Below, piece by piece: positions 28,132 to 39,096 of a stretch of 64,000 nucleotides of DNA (position 1 is the stretch's first letter; every line of letters begins with the position of its first letter). The stretch is from Vibrio tubiashii ATCC 19109. GTDB lineage: Bacteria; Pseudomonadota; Gammaproteobacteria; Enterobacterales; Vibrionaceae. The DNA is taken from assembly GCF_000772105.1 (NCBI RefSeq), contig NZ_CP009354.1:2852001-2916000 (forward strand). The letters are read 5' to 3'. Position numbers and translations under genes: made by a program. The notes beneath the pieces are model-generated. The model searched no databases. It was not told the origin of the DNA and saw only the letters and a program-made list of their open reading frames with translations.

Positions 28132-28620
28132 TTATCGTATATGCCAGTGACGTCTTACACGACGCATTAATAGGAACATCCAAGGCCATAGAATGCAGTT
28201 AATCAAACCACTCCACAGCGAGACCGGATTAAAGGTCACATCTTGGATTAAGTACTCACCACAGAAGATCAATACGTCGAGTAACATCGACATCACACCA
28301 ATCAAAATGGCTTGTTGCCACAATGCCATGTTTCGAATCACGAGGAAGTTGAGCGCAACGAGGTAAATCACTATCGACATCATCATGCCGCGGATACCCA
28401 GTGTCGAGCCAAGCAGTAGATCCCATAGCAAGCCCAAGATCAATGCCGAACCTACGTTCACTCGGTGTGGCAGTGCAAGCACCCAGTAACAGGTCACTAA
28501 CAGCAGCCATGACGGGCGGAGCAGATCGAGCATTCCCGGCCAAGGGATTGTCTGTAAAGTCAAAGCGATTAAGAACGAACAAGCTATGACAAACTTTCCT
28601 TTTAGTACGCTATTTGCCAT
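28132..28620 (-). CDS. mreD: MreD, rod-shape-determining membrane protein
   Basis: 162 residues, five or so hydrophobic segments and no soluble domain. MreD is the integral membrane partner of MreC in the elongasome. Identified by position between mreC and maf, by size and by the LRPSWLLLVTCYWVLALPHR block. Starts 2 bases after the mreC stop. Confidence 0.93.
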   Translation of the reverse strand: MANSVLKGKFVIACSFLIALTLQTIPWPGMLDLLRPSWLLLVTCYWVLALPHRVNVGSALILGLLWDLLLGSTLGIRGMMMSIVIYLVALNFLVIRNMALWQQAILIGVMSMLLDVLIFCGEYLIQDVTFNPVSLWSGLINCILWPWMFLLMRRVRRHWHIR

Positions 28621-28622
28621 TT

Positions 28623-29495
28623 CTATTGTTCCTCTAGATTCTCTGGTATCACTTGCTGGATTTTCTCCTGACGAGAATCATTCGGCCAGATAAGTAGTAG
28701 ATAACGTAAGCGCTCAAAGTCGACCACAGGTTCTGCCTCAATAACGGCAAATTCTCGTGCGGTATCACGCTCTACTTCTGAAACGTGTGCAACTGGAAAG
28801 CCTTCAGGATAAATACCACCGAGACCGGAAGTCACCAGTAGATCACCTTCCTCGATATCTAAGCTGATTGGGATATGATCAAGGTTTATACGATCTGATT
28901 TACTCGTACCAGAGGCGATGATTCGAATGTCATTGCGGATCACTTGTACCGGGATAGCACTTAAGCTGTCGGTAAGCAGCAACACTCGGCTGTTGTGCGC
29001 CGAAACAAAGGTCACTTGCCCAACAATACCCTTCTCGTTTGCAACAGGTTGACCAACATAGACACCATCAATCTGACCTTTATCGATCACCACTTGATGT
29101 CGATAAGGTGATGTATCTACCGCCATCACTTCGGTCACGACTTTGCGCTCATCGCGAATAAATGAAGAACCGAGTAACTTACGCAATCTTTGGTTTTCTT
29201 CGCGATATTGGTCAAGCAGTAACAGGTCGTTTTTAAGACGCAGCACTTCTCTTTTCAGCTTGCGCGTGCTTTCCATATAGTCTTGACGAATATTGAAACG
29301 CTCATAAGCGCCATCAAACATCACGCGAGGGACATCCGCCAAGTACTGAATAGGCGCAACCATACTGTTAAGCAGATAACGAACTTGAGCAAATGTGCCT
29401 AAACGACTATCAGCCAGCATAAGGCTGGCTGATAGAATAACGGCAAAAAACAGGCGTAACTGTAGTGAAGGTCCCCGGCCAAAAATAGGCTTCAT
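28623..29495 (-). CDS. mreC: MreC, rod-shape-determining protein
   Basis: 290 residues. N-terminal membrane segment, then a coiled-coil stretch (MESTRKLKREVLRLKNDLLLLDQYREENQRLRKLLG region) and the beta-barrel periplasmic domain (GIVGQV, DSLSAIPVQV, GLGGIYPEGFPVA). Connects cytoplasmic MreB to periplasmic wall synthases. Starts 54 bases after mreB. Confidence 0.95.
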   Translation of the reverse strand: MKPIFGRGPSLQLRLFFAVILSASLMLADSRLGTFAQVRYLLNSMVAPIQYLADVPRVMFDGAYERFNIRQDYMESTRKLKREVLRLKNDLLLLDQYREENQRLRKLLGSSFIRDERKVVTEVMAVDTSPYRHQVVIDKGQIDGVYVGQPVANEKGIVGQVTFVSAHNSRVLLLTDSLSAIPVQVIRNDIRIIASGTSKSDRINLDHIPISLDIEEGDLLVTSGLGGIYPEGFPVAHVSEVERDTAREFAVIEAEPVVDFERLRYLLLIWPNDSRQEKIQQVIPENLEEQ

Positions 29496-29549
29496 GGAAT
29501 ATGAGATCCTTATCTTGCCAATCTTGGCACTAGGCCAAGATCATTCAAA

Positions 29550-30675
<1,126 letters not shown>

Positions 30676-30745
30676 AAGTGTAAACATGGGCTGAAACACG
30701 CAATTTCTAACAGATTCCTAACGATAGGCAAAAAAATGACAAAAA

Positions 30746-33700
30746 TTACTGGCCGGTTAATCCAGATTCACCGCGGAAAATCACTCGATCATTACCACGG
30801 AAAATACCAAAAGTAACAACGGTAGAAGGATCTTCTTCCCCATTGACTTCAGTTCGATTAGCGTCTTGCCAACGGTATCGTAGCCAAGGGACGATATTTG
30901 CTCCTCTGTGCAAATCTAACCACACTTGCGTTTGTTGTCTGACAGCCGCAACAGCCGCAGACTGTGAAACCGTAATGGAATTAGATGCGCCATCAGTAAC
31001 CACACCGCCAGCCGCTAAGTTAACATTCGCCGGTGTAGAGCCGTTATCGACCCAAATAGTACGGTTATCACTAACCACATTGACGCCCGCTATGTTAGTC
31101 GTATCATCACCACTATGGGTAACAAAGCCTGAACCATTCCAGAACTCAATTCTGAGTGGAATGTTCATAGTACTGCTTGCCACTCCGCCGATACTATCGA
31201 GCACAGCGCGACCAAAATAAATAATAGGTTGGCTTGTCAGCAATCTTGGTTGCCCACTTGATTGATAATCAATAGGGTCGGCGTTGCCACTCACTGCGTC
31301 AATAGAAATAGTCGAAGCAGTACCGCCAGATGTATTGAATGGTCCATCTTCATAGCCATTAACAGGCGTCGCTTTGGCCCAGCACAATTCATCCGCACAG
31401 GTGGTCGAAGGCGAGTTTTCCTCTAGTTTGAAGGTACCAATACTCTTGTTCGAACTCACCGCCCAAGCCTTACTAGGCGTCCCTGAATGAAAACGACTGG
31501 TGTAGGTAGGGTTAGCTTCATACAAGGCAAAACCCGCGGTATTACTAGCAACAAAGTTGCCGTAGTTTTGTACCGAGTTACCCTGTAGGTTCAGGGCTTC
31601 TACATAAAACTCAACGCCATTGAATGGCTGATTCATATAAGCAAAGTTTTGCTCACTCGCTCCAACCCCAGGGTAATTCCAGATTGGCGTATTAATCACT
31701 TGGAAGTATTTCGGATAGAAACGCCCAACGTTCTGCGTATCAGGATCGACACTCATTGTGAGGTACGAGGCGCTAGTTTGAAGACTCAATGTCCCAACCT
31801 CGGTCCATGAATGGTTGATCGTCTGCGTCTCACTACCGCTGCTAAAATTAGGGATCACACTTGGCGTGACAGTTCCGATTTGCGGGCTGGTCGTTGGATA
31901 ACTAACACTGTAAGCTAAGTTGAGAGGGCCATTATCCAGGCTATAGTTGCCGGTTAACAAGTAATTACACTCATCGCTCACTCCTACATTGGAATCACCA
32001 TGTGTGATGGGTTTATAAGTGGCAGAGAATCCCGTTCCTCCTGGCACAAAGCCCGGGGAACCTGTGGTCGTTGCTGGGTTCGCTTTGTTACTGCCACCCG
32101 TTTCCTTTACATCACAAATGGCAATCTTCCAAGGTCGAGAGTAAACATCAAATTGCCCCTTCAGCGCCCCACCTTCAACGGGGCAACGAACATCATTACA
32201 GACAAAGCTATTATCGGTAATGGTGACACGTATCTGTCCAGACTCTTTAAAATTGATATCGGCCTGTCGGTTTGAATTGGTCAGGTTAGCAATAAAGCTC
32301 AAATCACCAGAGACAACCGCAGCAGAAGTAGGTCTTTGATAATTGAACGTGGCTGTTGGGCTACCTGCATACCCTAGTGTAATTAGCTGCCCACTGCTGC
32401 TACACGCTTTAACTTTCACAGGTATTTTATAGTTCTTTCCAGCAGTCACGTACTGGTCATCGACTTCAAACTTGTAGGGAACATACTTAATCTTATCGGT
32501 ATCAGTAAAGGTCTTTCCGCCAGTGGTTAGACTCGCTTTTAGGTCGTAGTTACCAATGCTTGAAGTCGTATTGGTCGTGACTCTGAACTTAGCTATACCA
32601 TTCGCTTCAGAGATATAAGTGATATTAAGATTCGAACCGTTTTCTTGTGTTAGTGTTGGCGTCAAACCTGAAACTGGAGCACCATTGCTATCTAGCATAT
32701 GGACTTCAACAATATTATTCGGCGTTGATTCACACGTTAGGTGATAGTTAAACGGCTTAATTACGATTGAAGACACTTCTGGGGTCGGCTGAGGGTTACA
32801 ACTCAGAGGGTGGATTTTGTTGTCCTCACCACTAATAAAAATACTGTGCGCTGTAATACCTCCGTAAATTTCAACGTCCTCACCCCCAAGGTTAAAACCA
32901 GAGCTCGCACTAGGGTCGATATAGAAAAAGGCCTTGATTTTATAGTCTTCGCCTTCATCATCTTCCATTCTTATACTGGCATCTTGGCCATGACCAATAA
33001 ACAACAGGTTGTGAGGACTACCACCTTCATTTATCTTCACTCCAGGTTTTTCAAAGTGGATTTTTTTATAGTGGACAATACTTGGTGCCAAGACCTCCAA
33101 TTTCGCATCTTCTTCTGCAAACTTAAGCTCATTTAACCAGTACTCTCCCCCTGAAAGTCTCAGAGTAGCGTCTTCTTTAATAATTATATCTTTATGGTAA
33201 CCACTATCTAAGTCACAGACGTCATCTTCATCACAGGTTAGATCATCATTACCATGACTATAATTCGGAGTAGGCATAGGCAACGTATTGTGTATTTTAG
33301 ATGCATCAAAGCTACAGGTTCCGGAACCTCCATCAGGGAAAACACATATGTTACTGCTTGATTGGTCAATTATTCCAAAAGAATACTTAGGGTCGTTGCT
33401 TAGAGGATAAATTTTGTTATCACTGCCTGACATGAACATTGCGCCATGTGCTCGTTTAGGTGAGTTAGCATATTGGTTGGTTTGTAAGCCATCTGGAACA
33501 TAATCACAAATATTAACTTCAAATGGAGGAGGATTGACTGACTCATCGCATTCTACATTACCAATACCACTTGAGTTAGACGCCCAATGGTTGCCATTTT
33601 TAATTGCTTGCTGCTTTTGTTCAATTAAAGACCATCCACTCCCACTATTTCGATAGTAGCTGAGCCAAGATTGAGAAGAGTCATAAGTGATTCGTATCTC

Positions 33701-33949
33701 ATAGGTATTTCCATTTACTAACGTTTGATCATTAAATATATAACGTGAATCCGATTGCTCAGCACCCGTGTACCACAATCTATAAAACTTTTTACCCTGC
33801 CAGATGTCAAAAAATTGAACGTTATTTGAAGCAGTTACGGAGAATGAAGCCGTAAAGTCTTTTTGCCCTTTTACTGAACATGCTGCAAATACCGTAGATG
33901 AAGCTAGTACACCTACTAATAAGAGTAAAATAAACCGCACGAATCGCAT
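30746..33949 (-). CDS. mshQ: MshQ, large MSHA biogenesis / tip adhesin-like protein
   Basis: About 1067 residues, the last and largest gene of the MSHA pilin operon. Signal peptide (MRFVRFILLLLVGVLASSTVFA, cleavage before ACS). The N-terminal domain looks LamG/concanavalin-like, followed by a Cys-containing part rich in Asp and Gly, then a long beta-rich DUF6701-like C-terminal half typical of MshQ. A 17-residue stretch is repeated (171-187 and 370-386). Start chosen at MRFVRF, 2 bases after the mshP stop with GGGAG upstream. Extracellular or pilus-associated role is inferred from family. Confidence 0.88.
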   Translation of the reverse strand: MRFVRFILLLLVGVLASSTVFAACSVKGQKDFTASFSVTASNNVQFFDIWQGKKFYRLWYTGAEQSDSRYIFNDQTLVNGNTYEIRITYDSSQSWLSYYRNSGSGWSLIEQKQQAIKNGNHWASNSSGIGNVECDESVNPPPFEVNICDYVPDGLQTNQYANSPKRAHGAMFMSGSDNKIYPLSNDPKYSFGIIDQSSSNICVFPDGGSGTCSFDASKIHNTLPMPTPNYSHGNDDLTCDEDDVCDLDSGYHKDIIIKEDATLRLSGGEYWLNELKFAEEDAKLEVLAPSIVHYKKIHFEKPGVKINEGGSPHNLLFIGHGQDASIRMEDDEGEDYKIKAFFYIDPSASSGFNLGGEDVEIYGGITAHSIFISGEDNKIHPLSCNPQPTPEVSSIVIKPFNYHLTCESTPNNIVEVHMLDSNGAPVSGLTPTLTQENGSNLNITYISEANGIAKFRVTTNTTSSIGNYDLKASLTTGGKTFTDTDKIKYVPYKFEVDDQYVTAGKNYKIPVKVKACSSSGQLITLGYAGSPTATFNYQRPTSAAVVSGDLSFIANLTNSNRQADINFKESGQIRVTITDNSFVCNDVRCPVEGGALKGQFDVYSRPWKIAICDVKETGGSNKANPATTTGSPGFVPGGTGFSATYKPITHGDSNVGVSDECNYLLTGNYSLDNGPLNLAYSVSYPTTSPQIGTVTPSVIPNFSSGSETQTINHSWTEVGTLSLQTSASYLTMSVDPDTQNVGRFYPKYFQVINTPIWNYPGVGASEQNFAYMNQPFNGVEFYVEALNLQGNSVQNYGNFVASNTAGFALYEANPTYTSRFHSGTPSKAWAVSSNKSIGTFKLEENSPSTTCADELCWAKATPVNGYEDGPFNTSGGTASTISIDAVSGNADPIDYQSSGQPRLLTSQPIIYFGRAVLDSIGGVASSTMNIPLRIEFWNGSGFVTHSGDDTTNIAGVNVVSDNRTIWVDNGSTPANVNLAAGGVVTDGASNSITVSQSAAVAAVRQQTQVWLDLHRGANIVPWLRYRWQDANRTEVNGEEDPSTVVTFGIFRGNDRVIFRGESGLTGQ

Positions 33950-33951
33950 AC

Positions 33952-34371
33952 TCACTCCCTGATCCATACTTCTTGGTTGCGCTGCATTTGGTCAATACCA
34001 GTGCCACATATCGCGGTTGAACTGACCACGTACATTTGCGTTCCGTCCGCCAATTGCCCTCCACGCGCCTGACAACTCACCTGTACATCTTGGCAGTTAA
34101 CCGTGGTATCAAACGCATTCACACTTACCCCATTAATAGCGGCACATTCCGTGCTGACTGAGTTGGTACTTGTATTTCCATAGATACGTTCTAGCGCCCA
34201 CTCATTCCCCGAGTGTGCTAACAGCGCGGCCTGAGTACCGACAACATCTTTGACATGACTGTCACTGTTCGACCAACTAATCTGGCTCAGTGTGGAGGCT
34301 AGAAAACCCATCACTACCAATACAAAGATAATGACTATGTATAAACTACCCTGTTGTTTATTACGGGACAT
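33952..34371 (-). CDS. mshP: MshP, MSHA minor component (PilX-like)
   Basis: 139 residues. A single N-terminal hydrophobic helix (GSLYIVIIFVLVVMGFLAS) without a canonical prepilin FTLIE motif, then a Cys-containing periplasmic part. Matches MshP by position between mshO and mshQ. Overlaps the mshO end by 11 bases. Confidence 0.85.
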   Translation of the reverse strand: MSRNKQQGSLYIVIIFVLVVMGFLASTLSQISWSNSDSHVKDVVGTQAALLAHSGNEWALERIYGNTSTNSVSTECAAINGVSVNAFDTTVNCQDVQVSCQARGGQLADGTQMYVVSSTAICGTGIDQMQRNQEVWIRE

Positions 34372-35086
34372 TTAACACCTGTATCTCTTGTATAAAGTTA
34401 GTTGATTCATCACCAGCTGCATTGTTGAAAGTCATATTCACCTGGACGATACCATTGTTCTGCACGGTTGCAGGCGTATAAGTCAGCGCTCCTGTTATAC
34501 CAGAATCCGATAGTGGTAACGCGCTAGCCCCACTCACACTGCGGCGTAGCTGACCCGCAACCAAACAATAGTTGACCATTCCATTGGGGTTATAGATGTA
34601 ATGGCGATTGGATATTGAACCACCAGCGATTGAAGCGGCTGCATCTGGCAATATAAAAGTATTACTCGCACTGCTGACATTGGTTAACGCAAACACATTA
34701 GTAGTGGGGTTAGCCTGAGTTGGGTTAATCACCATATTGAGTGTATTAATGTTAGCGACAGTTACACCGTTACGCCCAACGACAAACTGAATATCCGCCC
34801 CTGAGAGGGCGTAAAAGCCTGACTCGACAATAGGAAAGAAGGAAATACAGCTAGTTGCCTGAGGAATCGCTAAGTCACTATTGAGCATATTGGGCACCGC
34901 ATGGCGCACTTCACGAGACATCTTTTCAAGAATAAACTTGGCTTGAGTCTGTAGCCGCTGTCTATCAACCGTATCGCTGTAACCGCGAGCACCGAGCTCA
35001 ACAAAACCGGCAATACCAAGCACTAAGATCGCGCCGACAATCAAGGCCACAACCATTTCGATTAAAGTAAAACCTTTCACTTTCAT
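34361..35086 (-). CDS. mshO: MshO, MSHA minor pseudopilin
   Basis: 241 residues. Short type IV leader cut at MKVKG|FTLIEM with the E+5 residue, then a hydrophobic helix and a globular domain. PilW-like. Its start overlaps the mshD stop by one base (TGATG), implying translational coupling. Confidence 0.9.
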   Translation of the reverse strand: MKVKGFTLIEMVVALIVGAILVLGIAGFVELGARGYSDTVDRQRLQTQAKFILEKMSREVRHAVPNMLNSDLAIPQATSCISFFPIVESGFYALSGADIQFVVGRNGVTVANINTLNMVINPTQANPTTNVFALTNVSSASNTFILPDAAASIAGGSISNRHYIYNPNGMVNYCLVAGQLRRSVSGASALPLSDSGITGALTYTPATVQNNGIVQVNMTFNNAAGDESTNFIQEIQVLNVP

Positions 35087-35631
35087 CAGTAGTTCCCTCG
35101 GTAAGCAAAAAGCACGATCGGTGTTTGATTAGAAGCACTCACCGTAAGGCGGATTCGTTTAAGTTGGTTCGTTACCGCATATGTAACATCAACATCGACT
35201 CGAAAGTTAAGGTAACTATTTCCACCGACTAATAGGTTTAGATCACGACACCCATTAGTTGCCAAAGGCTCCCAGCAGCCATGAAAATCATCAACATCGT
35301 TATAAGCATTAGGGTTGTTGTTGGTTTCACCTTTATCGGTGTCTATACCAAAGGCTCTTGCGGCTCCAGGCCCAGAGCAATCTTCAGCGCCAGTATCACT
35401 TGATGAACAACGCGGTATACCACCTTGATCACCACTATTTTCATCAAACTTACGCGCCAAAATCTGTGTCATTACGCTTTGCCCCATGGCAGCGGCTCGC
35501 GTTTGGTAATGTGGGTCAGCACTGCGCGACACTTGGGGGACTAAAAAGCTAGTAATGGTTAGCATGGCAATACCCATCACCACAATGACAACAATGCTTT
35601 CGATTAGTGTAAACCCGCGCGCTTGAGTCAT
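35086..35631 (-). CDS. mshD: MshD, MSHA minor pseudopilin
   Basis: 181 residues. Leader MTQARG|FTLIES, PilV-like, hydrophobic helix, Cys pairs in the globular part (RCSSSDTGAEDCSG). Start chosen at MTQARG, which overlaps the mshC stop by one base (TAATG); an upstream extension inside mshC is rejected. Confidence 0.9.
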   Translation of the reverse strand: MTQARGFTLIESIVVIVVMGIAMLTITSFLVPQVSRSADPHYQTRAAAMGQSVMTQILARKFDENSGDQGGIPRCSSSDTGAEDCSGPGAARAFGIDTDKGETNNNPNAYNDVDDFHGCWEPLATNGCRDLNLLVGGNSYLNFRVDVDVTYAVTNQLKRIRLTVSASNQTPIVLFAYRGNY

Positions 35632-36107
35632 TAGCAGCTCCCCGCAGGTGAAACGTAACCTACTGCATTGATTTGTACAGCAACACAAGTGCCGTCAGTC
35701 GAGGTCATTTGTATATTAATCGGAGTTGCGACGCCATCAGGATTGCCTAGCAAATCAAAATTAACCAGAGCGCCAACATTGGAAGTGAAAGATACATCAT
35801 TGAGAGACACCCAATCACTACGCCCATCGTCACGTGTAGCACAAGCTGCTTGGGAGCCAATACAGTTACCTAGCAGACTAAGGGTAAAATTGGTATTACC
35901 GCTAATTGCATCCATATCAACATTCGACTGCATGCGATTCACTTGAACTTGGCGAATAACGGAGATCACTTGCTCTTGCGCAGCAAAAGGAGAGAAACCA
36001 GAGCGGCCAGAATAACGGCTGGCAGCATAAACCGACACTATCGACACTAATAATATAACGACGATCAGTTCAATCAATGTAAAACCAGAGACTTTTGGCC
36101 TAGCCAT
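35631..36107 (-). CDS. mshC: MshC, MSHA minor pseudopilin
   Basis: 158 residues. Leader MARPKVSG|FTLIEL with E+5; GspH/FimT-like with two Cys near the middle (LLGNCIGSQAAC) and one at the C-terminus. First minor pilin after the mshA terminator. Confidence 0.9.
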   Translation of the reverse strand: MARPKVSGFTLIELIVVILLVSIVSVYAASRYSGRSGFSPFAAQEQVISVIRQVQVNRMQSNVDMDAISGNTNFTLSLLGNCIGSQAACATRDDGRSDWVSLNDVSFTSNVGALVNFDLLGNPDGVATPINIQMTSTDGTCVAVQINAVGYVSPAGSC

Positions 36108-36212
36108 AACCAGTTACCGTGGGACGTATACTTAAAGTCAGTATATAACAGATAAGGTTAGAGCTGTTGTTTTTTAAGGATTTATGAGAAGAGCTTAGAG
36201 GTGTCTTTTAGA

Positions 36213-36241
36213 AAAGAAAAAGGCCAGCGTTTGCTGGCCTC
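36213..36241 (-). terminator. Terminator between mshA and mshC
   Basis: Minus-strand stem AGGCCAGC / GCTGGCCT with loop AAAC, followed by TTTTTCTTTTC. Placed directly behind the major pilin gene, so it probably lets mshA mRNA accumulate above that of the minor components. Confidence 0.85.
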
Positions 36242-36250
36242 TATTTAAAC

Positions 36251-36724
36251 TTAGTTGGTACAGTTTGCACCGCTTATCACTGAAACGTTTGCAGCCGTAT
36301 TTGCATTTGTCGCTTCAATATACTGAACACAGTTAGTAGCATAATTAGGAATACCAAAAGAAGAAGCAGCGGCACTAGCGACCGTATAAGCTTTAATGTG
36401 CTGAAAATCTTCGTTAGTACCCAAACCGGTAACAATTCCCGATAGATCAGCATCTGTGGCTTTAGGGTACCCAAATGTAGTATTGATTGTTTGACCACTC
36501 ATAGTCACTGATGCACTTGAAGTAGCTTCAGTTCCTTCAATAGCAGACTTACCGTAAACTATACCTGCCGCACCTTGCATTGCACCAGCTAGTCCTTCAA
36601 GGGTAGCAATTCGCGCATCATCTTGAATGTTTAAAAATCTCGGTGCTGCAGTCACTGCAAGAATACCTAGAATAACAATTACCACCACTAGTTCAATTAG
36701 GGTGAAACCGCCTTGTCTTTTCAT
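36251..36724 (-). CDS. mshA: MshA, major MSHA pilin
   Basis: 157 residues. Type IVa prepilin with leader MKRQGG|FTLIEL, E+5, and the long hydrophobic alpha-1N helix. Two Cys near the C-terminus (TNCVQYIE and SGANCTN) form the D-region disulfide. Forms the mannose-sensitive haemagglutinin pilus used for surface attachment. Directly followed by a terminator. A Ser/Thr-rich C-terminal half leaves many possible O-glycosylation sites for the PglL-like enzyme at 54533. Confidence 0.93.
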   Translation of the reverse strand: MKRQGGFTLIELVVVIVILGILAVTAAPRFLNIQDDARIATLEGLAGAMQGAAGIVYGKSAIEGTEATSSASVTMSGQTINTTFGYPKATDADLSGIVTGLGTNEDFQHIKAYTVASAAASSFGIPNYATNCVQYIEATNANTAANVSVISGANCTN

Positions 36725-36757
36725 AGTAAAAATCTCTCTATGTTGTGGGCTGCAGAA

Positions 36758-37324
36758 CTACTGCAAAGTTACGGTCACACGACCAGTTTCAATTTCATAA
36801 ACAAACTGATGTTCACTGTTACCTTCTCGCTGGATATAAGTGCAAGTAGATTGAGCGTTATCAGCTTGTGCTGAATACTTAATATTAGAATCCGCTTGAG
36901 CCTGAGTTACCGTGCCCACTTTAGGTGGGTTTTGCAGTAAGTTCTCCATCAGCTCAACACAAATTGTGTCAGTTAATGCGGTAGGGAAATTAGTATCATT
37001 GGTGTTAATTGCAAATGGGTAACCATCTCTATAGTTACCGCCAGATTGACTGGTACTGGTCAGCCAAAACTTAACACCATCATAATTTACCGTATTTCGT
37101 ACAACGGAATCAATGGTCACAGAAGGTCTTGCTTCCGCTTCCCACTGTGCTCGTGCAGAGAGTACCCCTGTCGCATAGCCACCTGCGACACCTTCAACAC
37201 TGGCTTTTTTCGCTTCATCCGTCACATCTAAGAAACGCGGTAAGGCAGCAACAGCGAGTAGGCCAACCACCACGATAACCACTACGAGCTCAACTAGTGA
37301 GAAACCAGACTGTTTGTTTGACAT
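36758..37324 (-). CDS. mshB: MshB, MSHA minor pilin
   Basis: 188 residues. Leader MSNKQSG|FSLVEL with E+5, hydrophobic helix, and two distal Cys (DTICVEL and STCTYI). Immediately upstream of mshA with only 33 bases between. First gene of the pilin operon. Confidence 0.9.
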   Translation of the reverse strand: MSNKQSGFSLVELVVVIVVVGLLAVAALPRFLDVTDEAKKASVEGVAGGYATGVLSARAQWEAEARPSVTIDSVVRNTVNYDGVKFWLTSTSQSGGNYRDGYPFAINTNDTNFPTALTDTICVELMENLLQNPPKVGTVTQAQADSNIKYSAQADNAQSTCTYIQREGNSEHQFVYEIETGRVTVTLQ

Positions 37325-37344
37325 ATATTTATCACCTACCGTTA

Positions 37345-37402
37345 TGTACAGTGCATTATACGGAAATTGTACTAATTCGCTATATTGAGAGTGTCAATAA
37401 CT
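37345..37402 (-). promoter_or_regulatory. Candidate promoter of the mshB-mshA pilin operon
   Basis: Minus-strand TTGACA at 37397-37392 and a perfect TATAAT at 37360-37355 both occur between mshF and mshB, but they are 31 bases apart. TTGACA has a poor -10 (TAGTAC) at 17 bases. Two overlapping promoters or a regulated weak promoter are possible. Confidence 0.35.
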
Positions 37403-37864
37403 CTACTGAGCTAAGAAACCCGTCTTAGCTATAAACCTATTATCCATCAAAGTGATAGAAATCAATCTGTCATTACTATACAGATAATCACAGTGATAAT
37501 TGTTCGCTATCGTTTTGTTTTCAATCGCAACGGGCTGATTACCTAAAACTTCATGTTGCGGGTATAAAGTGTCAAGCCACAATAAGCAATCTACATGCTG
37601 TGCTTCACCCAAAGGTTTAATCCACCCCATACTAGTATAGTTCAACGTACGACCTTCAATGGTTATCTCATTTTGTTGACCAGATAACAACCACTGCTGT
37701 TTATAGTAGCTTGCTCGCTCAACAATTCTTTGACTCGCGAGCAAAAAAGCCGATTGATTAGCCTCTTTCACCACGCTTTGCCACACCAGCATAAAGCTCA
37801 TAATCAAACAGACAATAACCAGTAACCAAATCGCTAGCCGTGAGCGCTCTATATAACTGATCAC
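37403..37864 (-). CDS. mshF: MshF, MSHA assembly protein
   Basis: 153 residues. N-terminal membrane helix (LAIWLLVIVCLIMSFMLVW) followed by a small periplasmic part with two Cys. No prepilin motif. Identified by position between mshG and mshB; last gene of the machinery operon. Confidence 0.85.
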   Translation of the reverse strand: MISYIERSRLAIWLLVIVCLIMSFMLVWQSVVKEANQSAFLLASQRIVERASYYKQQWLLSGQQNEITIEGRTLNYTSMGWIKPLGEAQHVDCLLWLDTLYPQHEVLGNQPVAIENKTIANNYHCDYLYSNDRLISITLMDNRFIAKTGFLAQ

Positions 37865-37867
37865 ACA

Positions 37868-39088
37868 TTAGCCTTTAATGGCATCTAACATTCCCCACAT
37901 TGGTAGGAAGATACCTAGAGCCAGAATCAAAACCATACCCGCCACAATCACAAGCAAGATAGGTTCGATCCGTGCAGTTAGCGTTTTCAAATCATAATCG
38001 ACTTCGCGGTCGTAGAAATCCGCCACTTCTAATAGCAGCTCATCGATGCGCCCCGTCTCTTCACCGACACTGATCATCTGAATAACTAGCGGGGTAAACA
38101 CACCACTGTTTATTGCTGTTGAGGAGATGGTTCCGCCCGCTTCAATCGAGGACTTCATCTCTATAAGCCTGTTCTCTAGAAATTTATTGCCGAGAGCTTC
38201 CGCTGAGAGCGCCAAAGATTGGTTTAGTGGAACCCCCGCCTTAAGCATCAGGGCAAAGGTACGAGAAAAGCGTGACAACTGGGCACGGTTTATCAGCTCG
38301 CCCACTACAGGCATTCGTAAACGAAACTTATCCCACTTTTCTCTTCCATTTTCGGTACTTAACCAAGCCCGAAAACCAAACAAAGCCGCCACAATTCCTG
38401 CCACCATCATCACCCAGTAATTGACAAAAAACTCTGAGGTCGTGATCAATATGCGAGTTGGCAAAGGAAGATCAACGCCAAAACGAGAGAACATACTGGA
38501 AAACTGCGGAATCACTTTGACGTTAAGAATAAACAGTGCAATGACAATAAAGCAGATAACAAATGTCGGATAACGCATTGCGGTTTTTATTCGTTTACGC
38601 GTCTCTACTTCCTGTTCATAGTAGTTCGCCAATTGCAGTAGCGCTTGATCCAATCGACCGGTATTTTCACCAACGTGGATCATAGAAACAAACAGCGGGC
38701 TAAACACCTTGGGGAATAACTGCATTGAGGCCGACAGGCTGCGACCATTAGTCAGTTCTTGAGTCACATCCTCGAGCGCCGATTGCAGTTGTTTATTGGC
38801 GCTATTTTGGCTCAAGCCTTTCATAGATCGCAGCAGAGGAACACCTGCTTTGGTCAAGCTATACAGCTGACGACAGAAAATCACCAACACCTCTAAAGGA
38901 ATCGCTGGCGTGAACAGCGCCTTAAGATCAAGATTCAAAGGGCTTTTGCCACTATGCGCCGAGATATTAATCGGAATAATACCTTTGCTCATTAGCTGCT
39001 CTGCTGCGGCTTCTTGAGTGGGGGCTTCTAGCTGCCCTGAAACCGCACTGCCATCAAGATTTCGTCCTTGGTATCGAAAACTCTTCAT
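37868..39088 (-). CDS. mshG: MshG, inner-membrane platform protein
   Basis: 406 residues, PilC/GspF family. Two repeated cytoplasmic domains, each with FCRQLYSLTKAGVPLLRSM and FSRTFALMLKAGVPLNQSL, and three membrane segments. It couples MshE ATP hydrolysis to pilin insertion. Starts 8 bases after the mshE stop. Confidence 0.95.
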   Translation of the reverse strand: MKSFRYQGRNLDGSAVSGQLEAPTQEAAAEQLMSKGIIPINISAHSGKSPLNLDLKALFTPAIPLEVLVIFCRQLYSLTKAGVPLLRSMKGLSQNSANKQLQSALEDVTQELTNGRSLSASMQLFPKVFSPLFVSMIHVGENTGRLDQALLQLANYYEQEVETRKRIKTAMRYPTFVICFIVIALFILNVKVIPQFSSMFSRFGVDLPLPTRILITTSEFFVNYWVMMVAGIVAALFGFRAWLSTENGREKWDKFRLRMPVVGELINRAQLSRFSRTFALMLKAGVPLNQSLALSAEALGNKFLENRLIEMKSSIEAGGTISSTAINSGVFTPLVIQMISVGEETGRIDELLLEVADFYDREVDYDLKTLTARIEPILLVIVAGMVLILALGIFLPMWGMLDAIKG

Positions 39089-39096
39089 CGCTTACC

